NCBI GenBank assembly: GCA_964493265.1
Contig: CAZBLY010000001.1
Span: 1 to 64,000, forward strand
DNA length: 64,000 nucleotides
DNA from: DAOWHW01 sp964493265
GTDB taxonomy: Archaea > Nanobdellota > Nanobdellia > Pacearchaeales > UBA284
Direction of reading: 5' to 3'
Shown here: in pieces, positions 34,859 to 43,508 of the stretch
How the letters are laid out: each line of letters opens with the position of its first letter
How positions within the stretch are numbered: position 1 is the stretch's first letter
The notes under the pieces: generated by a model
The model's input: only the letters and a program-made list of their open reading frames with translations
Database searches by the model: none
What the model was told of the DNA's origin: nothing
Program-made: the position numbers and the translations under genes

Positions 34859-36016
34859 TTAAAAAGCAAATTTTATTTTTCCTATCCTATAAAGTTCTAC
34901 AAAAATTAATAGATATTCTAAAATAATTGGTCCAATAATTAAGCCAACAGGACCTAATAAAATAAGACCGCCCAACATCCCTATTAAAACAATCAGGGCA
35001 TTAATTTTTGCTTTTTTACCAACTACGAAAGGCCTTATAATATCATCAATAATTCCAACCACAATAAGACCAAAAATCATTAATAAAACACCATTTAAAA
35101 CATCACCAGCAGCAATCATAGCCAAAGCAACTGGAAACCAAACAAGCCATGAACCAACAAAAGGCAAAATTGAAAGAAGAATAGCTAAAATTGTAAAGAA
35201 CAATGGTGATGGGGCTTTAAAAATATAGAAACCAATACCCGCAACAATACCTTGAAGAATCCCTATTATAATCTGGCCATAAATTGTAGCGTGGGCAACT
35301 TCTCTAGATCTTTTAATAAATTTTTCATTGACTTCGCGACTAAAAGGCAACATTTCATAAATAAATTTAGTAACATTATCTCCTTCTTTTAAAAAGTAAA
35401 ACATGACAAAGAATGTAATAAAAAATTGTATAAATAACTGTGGTACATTTGTCAAAATTTTTCCAAGTTGATTCATAAAACTATTTGTTAAAGATATTAG
35501 AGCTTGTTGTAATGAGGTTGTTATTTGTCTAGTAAGCTCAGGAGAATCAGGAAATACCCTAACCAAGATAGTATTTATAAGATTAAAAATATCAAGTTTT
35601 TGAATTGATACAAAAAGATTAAATGCTTCCTTAATTGCAATTTGAGCTATTAAAAATAATCCAACCACAATAATTAAAATAACCACCAAACAAACAATTG
35701 CAGAACTTATTGTTGGTTTTTTAATCAATTTATTTAATTTTTTATAAGGTTTAGAAAATATAAAGGCAAGAATCAAACCAAAAAGCAATGCTCCTAAATA
35801 AGGTTTGATTATAAGAAAAGATAATATAACAAGAACAGAAGCTATAATTATTGCTATAACTCTCCTTGATATTCTTTTTTCACCAACACCCACGCTAGTA
35901 ATTGTACTTTTTTTTAGATTCTCTGTTTTCTTCTTTTTCTTTGTTTTTTTCATTTTTTTCTTAGTTTTTTCTTTTTTTCTCTTAGATTTCTTTCTAGTTT
36001 TCCTCTTTTTTAGCAT
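34859..36016 (-). CDS. AI-2E family (PerM-like) membrane permease
   Basis: The 385-residue protein has a very Lys-rich N-terminal tail (1-40), then about eight transmembrane helices. Family features include FITFFVMFYFLKEGD and GIGFYIFKAPSPLFFTILA. The family includes AI-2 exporters and Na+/H+ antiporter-like proteins; the substrate is not predictable from sequence. The poly-Lys tail is unusual and resembles those on TBP and TFE-alpha here. Confidence 0.85.
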   Translation of the reverse strand: MLKKRKTRKKSKRKKEKTKKKMKKTKKKKKTENLKKSTITSVGVGEKRISRRVIAIIIASVLVILSFLIIKPYLGALLFGLILAFIFSKPYKKLNKLIKKPTISSAIVCLVVILIIVVGLFLIAQIAIKEAFNLFVSIQKLDIFNLINTILVRVFPDSPELTRQITTSLQQALISLTNSFMNQLGKILTNVPQLFIQFFITFFVMFYFLKEGDNVTKFIYEMLPFSREVNEKFIKRSREVAHATIYGQIIIGILQGIVAGIGFYIFKAPSPLFFTILAILLSILPFVGSWLVWFPVALAMIAAGDVLNGVLLMIFGLIVVGIIDDIIRPFVVGKKAKINALIVLIGMLGGLILLGPVGLIIGPIILEYLLIFVELYRIGKIKFAF

Positions 36017-36157
36017 ATAAATCTAAAGCCAAGAACTTTTATAAACTTTTTTAAATCAAAAACTCTTGAACCTAAATTTGTTATAAAAACTAATAAAATA
36101 CAAAAATAATAAAAAAAGAAAAAATTGTACCCAATATTTAATTATACGTTTGTAAAA

Positions 36158-36367
36158 TTAAAATTTTCTTCTCTTTCTGAAGCATTCTTTACAATAAACT
36201 GGCTTGCCTTTAGTTGGTTTGAATGGAACTTCACATTCTTTACCGCATTCAGAGCAAGTTGCTTTATGCATTTCTTGTGGTCCAGAATTAGAATTATCCC
36301 GAAAACCACCTCTATTAAATTTTCTAGGACCTCCTCTAGTAGGGCCGCGTTTATTAAATCTTTTCAT
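36158..36367 (-). CDS. Small CxxC-type zinc-finger protein with RGG-rich N-terminus
   Basis: The 69-residue protein has an Arg/Gly-rich N-terminus (RGPTRGGPRKFNRGGFRD) followed by a treble-clef-like zinc finger with four Cys (CSECGKEC... and CKEC). The Lys-Pro linker VPFKPTKGKPVYCKECF matches the widespread small CxxC zinc-ribbon family of archaea and candidate bacteria. RGG sequences suggest RNA or DNA binding. Its precise role is unknown. Confidence 0.75.
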   Translation of the reverse strand: MKRFNKRGPTRGGPRKFNRGGFRDNSNSGPQEMHKATCSECGKECEVPFKPTKGKPVYCKECFRKRRKF

Positions 36368-36550
36368 AGTTTTTCCTCGTGATTAACACAAAAACTTTTT
36401 AAGTTTATTCTGTGTTGTAAATTCAAAATATCATGAAGCTTATAAACCTTTTCTTTTTATTAAGATTTATAATTAAATTAAAGGTAAATTAAATATAATT
36501 TTTACAAGTCGGCGATAAAATTATATAGTTATTTATTCTTTTAAATAAAA

Positions 36551-37444
36551 ATGAGAAAACCAATAGTTGCTGGACAATTTTATGCAGCAACAAAAGAAAA
36601 TTTAAAGAAAGAGATTGAATCTTCTTTTAGACATAGATTAGGGCCAGACATGCCAAAAGTTCCATTAAAAGAAAAAAAGATTTTTGGCTGTGTTGTTCCA
36701 CATGCTGGTTATCTTTATAGCGGACCATGCGCATCTTGGGCATACAAAATTTTAGCAGAATTAAATAAAAAAAATTTTCCAGATACTTTCATTTTACTTG
36801 GACCAAACCATAGTGGTCAAGGAAATGCCTTATTTTCAATTAGTTTTGATGATTTTGAAACTCCATTAGGGGTAGTGAAAAATGATACAAAATTTGGAGC
36901 AAAATTAATTGAAGAGACCTCTTTTTTAGGATTACAAGAAGACAGGGCAGCTCATCAAAATGAACATAGTCTTGAAGTTCAAATCCCTTTTTTACAATAT
37001 CTTTCTAGAATGGTAAAAAAGGAAATAAAAATTGTTCCTATTATCATTTCAACTCTTGAATATGATAAATGTTTAGCTTTAGGGAAAAAAATTGCAAAAA
37101 TTGCTAAAGAACTCAATAATAATGTCTTTATAATAGCAAGTAGTGATTTCACCCATTATGGTAGAAATTATGGTTTCTTGCCTTTTCCAACAAGCGAGGC
37201 AAGAATAAGACTCAAAGAATTAGACAGAGAATCAATTAATTATATTTTAAAACTAGATAGCAAGAATTTTTATAATAAAGCAATAAAAACAACTATTTGT
37301 GGAACTTCTGCAATAGTTATAGCAATTGAAGCATGCAAAGTTCTTGGATCAACAAAAGCATCTCTCCTTAAATATTATACGAGTGCAGAGATTTCAAAAG
37401 ACTACACAAATGCTGTTGGATATGCCAGCATTATATTTGAATAA
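36551..37444 (+). CDS. MEMO1 family protein
   Basis: The 297-residue protein matches the MEMO/AmmeMemoRadiSam-B family over its whole length: RKPIVAGQFYA at the start, CVVPHAGYLYSGPCASWAYK, ILLGPNHSG, EHSLEVQIPFLQYL, and SSDFTHYG. The conserved His residues (PHAGY, GPNHSG) correspond to the copper/metal site of the family. It resembles class III dioxygenases, but its reaction in archaea is unproven. The AMMECR1 and radical SAM partners are not adjacent. Confidence 0.93.
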   Translation: MRKPIVAGQFYAATKENLKKEIESSFRHRLGPDMPKVPLKEKKIFGCVVPHAGYLYSGPCASWAYKILAELNKKNFPDTFILLGPNHSGQGNALFSISFDDFETPLGVVKNDTKFGAKLIEETSFLGLQEDRAAHQNEHSLEVQIPFLQYLSRMVKKEIKIVPIIISTLEYDKCLALGKKIAKIAKELNNNVFIIASSDFTHYGRNYGFLPFPTSEARIRLKELDRESINYILKLDSKNFYNKAIKTTICGTSAIVIAIEACKVLGSTKASLLKYYTSAEISKDYTNAVGYASIIFE

Positions 37445-37455
37445 TTATATTAATA

Positions 37456-37497
37456 TTGTCACTCATTCGTAGTCACAAACAGAAAGCTTTATAAATA
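37456..37497 (+). promoter_or_regulatory. Inverted repeat plus box A upstream of the lipoprotein gene
   Basis: TTGTCACT (37456-37463), a 7-bp spacer and AGTCACAA (37471-37478) form an inverted repeat. It sits 9 bp upstream of a strong box A TTTATAAATA (37488-37497). The same arrangement with the same spacings occurs at 56602-56643, so this looks like a shared operator or activator site. Confidence 0.6.
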
Positions 37498-37536
37498 CGG
37501 TTTCTATTAATTATATATTAAAAGGAGACAATTAAA

Positions 37537-37974
37537 ATGATAAAAAATTTAATAGAAAATAAAGGGGCAAAAACTTTTGGTACTCTTAGTCTAATTGCTT
37601 TTTTACTTGGTTTAGGTTGCTCTCAAAGAGCAGATTTTGAAAAAGCTTGTAAAAAACATCAACCATTAAAAACAAAAGTACAAGCTCCTGCTATTCCTGG
37701 TCCTATAAGAGAAGGAGATAGTTCTTATGTTGATCCTTATTTAGATAAAAGTTTTCCAGGAGACACTCTTGAATTTCCAAATGGCAAATATTTAGTTTTA
37801 GGAAAAGGAACACATCCACACTATTGGTCTGGTGATAAAGTAATTGATGGCGGAAAAGTTGATGGAAAATATTATGATTCTAAAGGAAATTATATTGGAC
37901 CAGTAAATGCTACTTTCTATGGTGTTGATTTTAGTCAATCAGATATAGAAAGTTTAGCTAACAATTCAAAATAA
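37537..37974 (+). CDS. Putative lipoprotein
   Basis: The 145-residue protein has a short polar N-terminus, then a hydrophobic helix ending in a lipobox-like LGLGCS (Cys at about 28). The mature part is rich in Gly, Tyr and Pro with a strand-like C-terminal half (GKYLVLGKGTHPHYWSGD; DGKYYDSKGNYIGP). Its function is not recognised. AAAGGAGA lies 10 bases before the ATG. It has its own promoter carrying the inverted repeat shared with the endonuclease V gene. Confidence 0.7.
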   Translation: MIKNLIENKGAKTFGTLSLIAFLLGLGCSQRADFEKACKKHQPLKTKVQAPAIPGPIREGDSSYVDPYLDKSFPGDTLEFPNGKYLVLGKGTHPHYWSGDKVIDGGKVDGKYYDSKGNYIGPVNATFYGVDFSQSDIESLANNSK

Positions 37975-38068
37975 ATTTTTTCTTTTTTCCTTATTTTCTT
38001 TTCATAGTAACCTTTTTTAATTGTTTTAAACTATTCATAATAATATCAAAATAAAAAACACCAAAAAA

Positions 38069-39838
38069 ATGACCAATAAAACCAACATAAATATAAAACA
38101 AATAAGGCAGCCTATCGTGACTGTTGCAGGTCATGTTGATCATGGCAAGACCACAATTCTCGATTCAATCAGAGGCACTTGTCTTGCAGCTAAAGAACCC
38201 GGAAAAATAACACAAAAAATTTCCTTTACAACAGTTCCAAGCGAAATAATCAAAGCAAATTGTAAAATCTTACTTGAAAAATATAAAATTAAACTTGAAA
38301 TTCCTGGTTTTCTTTTTATAGATACCCCAGGACACGCAGCCTTTACTAATCTAAGAAAAAGAGGGGGAGCTCTTGCTGATCTTGCTATTCTTGTTGTTGA
38401 TATTAATGAAGGCATCATGGAACAGACTCGGGAGAGTATTGATGTTCTTAGATCCAGCAAAGTTCCATTCATAATTGCACTTAATAAAATAGATATAATT
38501 ACTGGTTGGACAAAAAAATCTGAAGACCTTAAAGAAAGTATAGAAAAACAAGCCGAATTTACAAAAAAAGATTTTGAAAAAAAATTATTCAGAATAATCA
38601 ATACACTAAACACTCTAGGGTTTGATTCTGATATTTTTTATCGTGTTAGTGATTTTACAAAACAAATAACTTTAATTCCGTGTTCTGGAAAAACTTATGA
38701 AGGCATCTCAGAATTGGTTGTTATGTTATCAGGCCTAGCTCAAAGATTTCTTAAAGGAAAACTAACCTTAAACAAAGAAGGTAAAGGCACAATACTTGAA
38801 GTTAAAAAAGAAAAAAGTATAATCACTATAGAAGCTATTCTTTATGATGGAATTCTTTCAAAAAAAGACACTTTAATTATAGCAACTTTAGGAAAAGCTA
38901 TTGACACAAAAATCAGAGCTTTATTTGAAGCAGAATCTCTAGGAAAAGGTTTCAAAACAACAAAAGAAGTAAAAGCTTCTTGTGGAATCAAACTTCATTT
39001 GCCAACAACAGAAGAAATTATACCAGGAATGCCTTTCATTGTTACAAAAGAAACAAAACCAGAGCAAATAAATGAATTAAAAGAATCTCTTCAAAAAGAA
39101 ATTGAACAAGTTCTTCAGTTAGAAAAAGAAGGAATAATTGTTAAAGCAGAATCTCTCGGAAGTCTTGAAGCTCTTTTATTTTTATTAAGAAAAGAAGGTA
39201 TTCGTATCAAAAAAGCTGAAATAGGAAATATAACAAGACAAGATATGGCCTTAGCATCATCAAATCTTGAAACAAACCCTATTGAAGCAGTCATTGTTGG
39301 ATTTAATGTCTCTCTTGAGCAAGAAACTGAAACAAATGAACAAATTAAAATCATAGAAAGTAATATTATTTATAAAATCACCGAAGAGCTTTCAAAATGG
39401 CGTGAAGAAAAAGAGCTTGAAATTGAAAGAGAAAAATTAGCTGATTTAACAATGCCCTGCAAACTAAGTATTATGAGAAATTGTTGCTTTAGACAGAGCA
39501 AACCAGCAATTTTTGGAGTTAAAATAGAAGTAGGAACCCTTAAGGCTGGAATAATTCTAATGAATGAAGAAGGAAAAGAAATTACTAAAATAAAAGCAAT
39601 TCAACATGAAAATAAAAGTGTTGAAAAAGTTAAAGCAGGAAAGGAAGTAGCAATCAGCCTGCCAAAAATTACCTTTGGTAGACAAGTTAAAGAAAGCCAA
39701 ATTCTTTATTCAGCCCTAACAGAAAGAGAATTCAGAGAATTGAAAAAAAACAAAAAATATTTAAGTCCAGATGAAATAAAAATACTTCAGGAGATAGCTA
39801 AAATAAAAAGAAAAGAATTAGCCACCTGGGGAATTTAA
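38069..39838 (+). CDS. infB: Translation initiation factor aIF5B
   Basis: The 589-residue GTPase has a G domain near the N-terminus: G1 VAGHVDHGKTT (about 19-29), G3 DTPGHA, G4 NKID. Domain II, the alpha/beta/alpha domain III (about 330-420) and the C-terminal domain IV with its long helix follow. The length matches archaeal aIF5B (about 590-600) with no intein and no long N-terminal extension. It promotes subunit joining and initiator tRNA placement. Confidence 0.96.
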   Translation: MTNKTNINIKQIRQPIVTVAGHVDHGKTTILDSIRGTCLAAKEPGKITQKISFTTVPSEIIKANCKILLEKYKIKLEIPGFLFIDTPGHAAFTNLRKRGGALADLAILVVDINEGIMEQTRESIDVLRSSKVPFIIALNKIDIITGWTKKSEDLKESIEKQAEFTKKDFEKKLFRIINTLNTLGFDSDIFYRVSDFTKQITLIPCSGKTYEGISELVVMLSGLAQRFLKGKLTLNKEGKGTILEVKKEKSIITIEAILYDGILSKKDTLIIATLGKAIDTKIRALFEAESLGKGFKTTKEVKASCGIKLHLPTTEEIIPGMPFIVTKETKPEQINELKESLQKEIEQVLQLEKEGIIVKAESLGSLEALLFLLRKEGIRIKKAEIGNITRQDMALASSNLETNPIEAVIVGFNVSLEQETETNEQIKIIESNIIYKITEELSKWREEKELEIEREKLADLTMPCKLSIMRNCCFRQSKPAIFGVKIEVGTLKAGIILMNEEGKEITKIKAIQHENKSVEKVKAGKEVAISLPKITFGRQVKESQILYSALTEREFRELKKNKKYLSPDEIKILQEIAKIKRKELATWGI

Positions 39839-39882
39839 TTAATAAATAATATTAAATAAATCAAAAAGGAGGAAAATAAAAA

Positions 39883-40164
39883 ATGTTATCAAAAATTCCA
39901 GAAGACTTAAGTAAAGTTCCAAAAGATCAGATTGATATGGAAATTATAAGACTTGGAATGGTTGCAGAACTAGATGCAGTCAGTTTTTATGAACAATTAG
40001 CTGCAATGACAGAAAACCAAGATGTAAAAAAAATTCTTGTAGATATAGCAAAAGAAGAAAAAACACATATTGGAGAATTTCAAACCATGCTCTTGAAACT
40101 AGACAAAGACCAAGTAGAAGAACTTGAAAAAGGCAAAAAAGAAGTTGAAGAATTAACTAAGTAA
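39883..40164 (+). CDS. Ferritin-like (half-ferritin / encapsulated-ferritin type) protein
   Basis: The 93-residue two-helix protein has metal-ligand positions typical of half-ferritins: Glu29 in MVAELDAVSFYEQ, and Glu59 and His62 in KEEKTHIGEF, with Glu65 next. A single helix pair means dimers or higher oligomers would be needed to form the di-iron site, as in encapsulated ferritins and rubrerythrin relatives. AAAGGAGG precedes the ATG. No encapsulin shell gene is visible in the window. Confidence 0.8.
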   Translation: MLSKIPEDLSKVPKDQIDMEIIRLGMVAELDAVSFYEQLAAMTENQDVKKILVDIAKEEKTHIGEFQTMLLKLDKDQVEELEKGKKEVEELTK

Positions 40165-40224
40165 AGAACAATATAATCAAAAAAGTGCAATAAAGATTAA
40201 AAATTCTTATTCTGTAAAGTATTT

Positions 40225-41439
40225 ATGAACTTAGATAAATATTGGCATCTTTTAACTTGTTTAGCAGCCAGTATATTTTTTGGTAGTTTAAGTTTTTATT
40301 CTTCATTTCAATTAATTAAAGCTCAAGAAAAATTATGGAACGCAGGACAAAAAATAACCCAATTTAAAACAGACCAACAAACCAAAAAACTTGATGATTT
40401 AATTGAAACAACAAAATACGAATCAAAAAAAATAAAAAAAATAACAAATTTTTTGGAACAAAATCCTAAGTTTGTATTAAATTTAAAACTAAATACAATA
40501 ACTTATAACAATAATTTAAATAAAATAGAAGAAAAAAGATTTAGAAATGAAATAAATAATTTAGAAAAAAAGTACGGAACTTCTTTTATTGTTTCTAAAT
40601 TAACTGATGAAAGATTTAAACTACATCCAGAATTTAGACCAAAAAAAAGGAAAATAAATACAAACAAAAATAATAAGAAAAAAAATAAAACAGGAAATCG
40701 TTATGATTCTTTTTTAAATGAACAGTCTGTCAAAGAATGCATTGCTTACTGGGCTGTTAATCATGATAGTCTTCATAATAAAGCGCAAAAATTTGAATTA
40801 AAAAATCCAACCTCAATAGCACATTTAATTAGTTTAATTAGACATGAAACTAATTTAGGCAGATATCTTGGAGAATATAAAGTATTTAATTCATTGCTTT
40901 CTACAGTTACTTTTGGTAAAAAAACCTGGGTAAGAAATTATGCCTCTATAAATTTAGATTGTTTATTTGAAGAACCAATTATTCTTAATCCTTTTGATCC
41001 TTCTTCTAGTGCTGGGGCTGGGGGCATAACTCAAGGAATGCCTAAAGCCCTAAATGAACATGCTAAAGATGGAGATAATGATGGAGAAATAAATGTATTT
41101 ACTCTTGCAGATGCTACTGCTTTTACATTAGATTATTTTGGAGCAAAAGAAGGAAATAAAGGAATTAAAAATTTAGCTCCTTATATTAAATGGTATAATC
41201 CCCATGATAAAGATTATGAACCAGCAATTAAAAGACTTGCAGAAATTTTAAATAATAATTATGATCTTGTCCTAGAATTAAAAGAAAAAATAGATGGACC
41301 TTTATTAACAAAAGAAAAAGAATTTAAAGAAATATTAGAAAGAAAATATTTTAAAAGTTTAGATAAAGAAAATAAAAGATTATGGAATTTCCAATATATT
41401 ATAGAATATGAATTAGATAGTTTAGAAATTGCTTACTAA
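40225..41439 (+). CDS. MltB-like lytic transglycosylase-fold protein, membrane-anchored or exported
   Basis: The 404-residue protein has an N-terminal hydrophobic helix (about 8-30), a charged coiled linker to about 155, and a C-terminal domain resembling family 3 lytic transglycosylases. The domain contains LIRHETNLGRYLGEYKVFNSL, with Glu208 at the catalytic position. The substrate-cleft motif GAGGITQGMP (264-273) corresponds to GAMGxPQFMP, and it is followed by the Ca2+-loop-like KDGDNDGEINVF and ADATAFTLDYF. MltB cleaves the peptidoglycan glycan strand. Archaea of this kind lack murein, so the target is probably another cell. It is divergent in pattern from the close relatives I know, so activity is inferred. 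Confidence 0.75.
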   Translation: MNLDKYWHLLTCLAASIFFGSLSFYSSFQLIKAQEKLWNAGQKITQFKTDQQTKKLDDLIETTKYESKKIKKITNFLEQNPKFVLNLKLNTITYNNNLNKIEEKRFRNEINNLEKKYGTSFIVSKLTDERFKLHPEFRPKKRKINTNKNNKKKNKTGNRYDSFLNEQSVKECIAYWAVNHDSLHNKAQKFELKNPTSIAHLISLIRHETNLGRYLGEYKVFNSLLSTVTFGKKTWVRNYASINLDCLFEEPIILNPFDPSSSAGAGGITQGMPKALNEHAKDGDNDGEINVFTLADATAFTLDYFGAKEGNKGIKNLAPYIKWYNPHDKDYEPAIKRLAEILNNNYDLVLELKEKIDGPLLTKEKEFKEILERKYFKSLDKENKRLWNFQYIIEYELDSLEIAY

Positions 41440-42674
41440 AAAAATTCCTTCAATCTTCTCTGTTTTTTAAAATTGTTAAGTATCCTGCTTTTTGAAGTAA
41501 AAATTTCAATAGGAAGTTTAAAATTTTTCTGAGCTTCCTTAAGAACTTGTTTTATTGTATTAAATTTTTGTGGTTTTTTTGACATAGCTTCTCGTGTTGC
41601 TTCTCTTAAAATCCCCACACCACAAGGGGCCCAGTATTCTTCCCTAACTTCTCTAAAAACAAGACATGAAGCCTGTCTTTTGATTTTTGTAAGATATTCA
41701 CAAACACCAAGACGATTAACATAGTAAGCCCCTGTTACACTAGAAGCATATTTTTTACGACCTTTAAAAAATTCATAATCTTGCCATGTTGCTATATTTT
41801 CCTTACCCTGACCAAAATATCCCTCACTAGATACTTCAATTACTTCAAATGACCAACAACCAGGAATTAAAATTATATTATAATAATTTCCAAGATAATT
41901 TGCATGAAATAACATAAAAGAGGATATCTCTTGATAATATTTGATTTTTTCAAGAAGCATTTTAGATATGGTGTCATCAGTTGCAGTTACAGACCACCTA
42001 GTTGGAACAAGTCTTCTTTGAATCTTGACACCCAACATTCCAGCACTAAGAATTTTAATAATCTGACTAATATTAATTTTTGATTTATAAAGTTCATTAA
42101 TGGCCTGAACAGCTTTAACATCTGTATCATTAGTTAAATAATCAACTTTTCTTTCAACTTTTGGATTTGATTCAAGTTTTGCTGATTTAAGGGGAGCAGG
42201 ATTACCAATCAAAGGCACATGGGCATCTAATCTAATTTTTATTTTGGGCTTCTTTTTGAGCTTGAAACTTGCATCAACAGCTTTACTTGCCAAACTTATT
42301 TCCTGCATTAAATCAAAAAGTCTTGATTGTTGTTTACTTTGGATATTTTTTCTTTTTCTTGCATTTTTTATGTTTGAAACAAATCGAGAATAAATCATCC
42401 TTGATCTATAAGTTAGAATATCTTTAATACTTGCTTTATCCTTGTGCCATTCTTCAGGTAAACTAAATTTTTCTGTATGCCCATATTCAGTTGGGGCAAG
42501 AATTCCAGTAAAAACATTTGGATAACCGTGCTGGCCAACAAAAATTTCAGGAGGCGAGGAACCAGAAAACTCTTTCTTAATTTTTGGCTGAAATTGTTTA
42601 AGCCTGGCTAGAATCTTACAAGGCTTACCACACCAACCCCTACCCTTGCATTTAATACATAAACTTGAAATCAT
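41436..42674 (-). CDS. nreA: DNA repair protein NreA
   Basis: The 412-residue protein has an N-terminal zinc-binding cluster (CIKCKGRGWCGKPC, 6-19), then the family-defining FSGSSPPEIFVGQHGYPNV and following NreA core. It ends in a PCNA-interacting peptide QRRLKEFF (405-412), as expected for archaeal NreA, which works with PCNA in DNA damage tolerance. It overlaps the transglycosylase-like gene by 4 bp convergently. Confidence 0.93.
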   Translation of the reverse strand: MISSLCIKCKGRGWCGKPCKILARLKQFQPKIKKEFSGSSPPEIFVGQHGYPNVFTGILAPTEYGHTEKFSLPEEWHKDKASIKDILTYRSRMIYSRFVSNIKNARKRKNIQSKQQSRLFDLMQEISLASKAVDASFKLKKKPKIKIRLDAHVPLIGNPAPLKSAKLESNPKVERKVDYLTNDTDVKAVQAINELYKSKINISQIIKILSAGMLGVKIQRRLVPTRWSVTATDDTISKMLLEKIKYYQEISSFMLFHANYLGNYYNIILIPGCWSFEVIEVSSEGYFGQGKENIATWQDYEFFKGRKKYASSVTGAYYVNRLGVCEYLTKIKRQASCLVFREVREEYWAPCGVGILREATREAMSKKPQKFNTIKQVLKEAQKNFKLPIEIFTSKSRILNNFKKQRRLKEFF

Positions 42675-42774
42675 AATTAAAAGAATTAAAAAAACTATTA
42701 ATACTTTTGTCTACTTTTTCATATGCTTCTTTTTTGTATTATTATATTATTCTGTTATTCTTATTCTATTATTT

Positions 42775-42957
42775 TTACTCTGTTATTCCAAGAACTATTA
42801 AGGCAATTCCTATCAAAACAACCAAGATAACTACGCCGCCCTTCAAAAACTCGACAGCTGCAGTTCCCCAACCATAAAAAATAGGAACATTCAATACAAT
42901 CAATATCGGAGCTAGAATAAGAATAATTCCTAATATTATACTAATTGCTTTATTCAT
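42775..42957 (-). CDS. Small two-helix membrane protein
   Basis: The 60-residue protein has two predicted transmembrane helices (about 5-23 and 36-57) with a short Gly/Trp loop (FYGWGTAAVEFLKGG). This is a common small membrane-protein type in DPANN archaea. Function is unknown. Confidence 0.6.
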   Translation of the reverse strand: MNKAISIILGIILILAPILIVLNVPIFYGWGTAAVEFLKGGVVILVVLIGIALIVLGITE

Positions 42958-43160
42958 ATTTTTAAAATGATATTTTTGTTTTTAAATTTTATTGTGATTA
43001 ATAAAATAAAAGGCAGCTTATTTTTATTGGCTTATGACTTTAAACCATTTATTAATTCACTATACCACAAACTATTTAAACCAATAGTGATTATTTTGGG
43101 CACTATCAAATTTAAGAAAATCAAAATAAATAATAAAATAAATCAGGAGGAAAAATAAAA

Positions 43161-43499
43161 ATGTCAAAAACAATTAAAATAACAAGCGATAATTTTGAAG
43201 AAGAAGTTCTTAAGTCAAAAATTCCTGTTTTAGTGGATTTTTGGGCACCTTGGTGTCAGCCTTGTTTGATGATGGCTCCAGCATTAAATGAATTATCAGA
43301 AGAATTAGAAGGTAAACTAAAAATAGGAAAGCTAGATACAGAAGTTCCAGAAAATCAAATGCTTGCCTTACAATACCAAATTCAAAGCATACCAAATATG
43401 AAACTTTTCAAAGACGGAAAAGTGATTAAAGAATTTATTGGTTTGCGTCCAAAAGAAATGTTAAAAGAAGAATTAAGTGAGGAAATTGATTTATCCTAA
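43161..43499 (+). CDS. trxA: Thioredoxin
   Basis: The 112-residue protein is a complete thioredoxin fold with LVDFWAPWCQPC (active-site Cys32 and Cys35) and the cis-Pro loop SIPNMKLFKDGK. The active site WCQPC differs from WCGPC only at the first inter-Cys residue. A perfect CAGGAGG ribosome-binding site precedes the ATG. It is followed 9 bp later by thioredoxin reductase, its natural reductant. Confidence 0.95.
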   Translation: MSKTIKITSDNFEEEVLKSKIPVLVDFWAPWCQPCLMMAPALNELSEELEGKLKIGKLDTEVPENQMLALQYQIQSIPNMKLFKDGKVIKEFIGLRPKEMLKEELSEEIDLS

Positions 43500-43508
43500 A
43501 ATTAAACA

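Noticed and set aside
42967..43158. 63-codon plus-strand frame upstream of thioredoxin
   Set aside because: It has no ribosome-binding site, low-complexity composition, and overlaps the likely thioredoxin promoter (TATTTAAACC region); not convincing as a gene.
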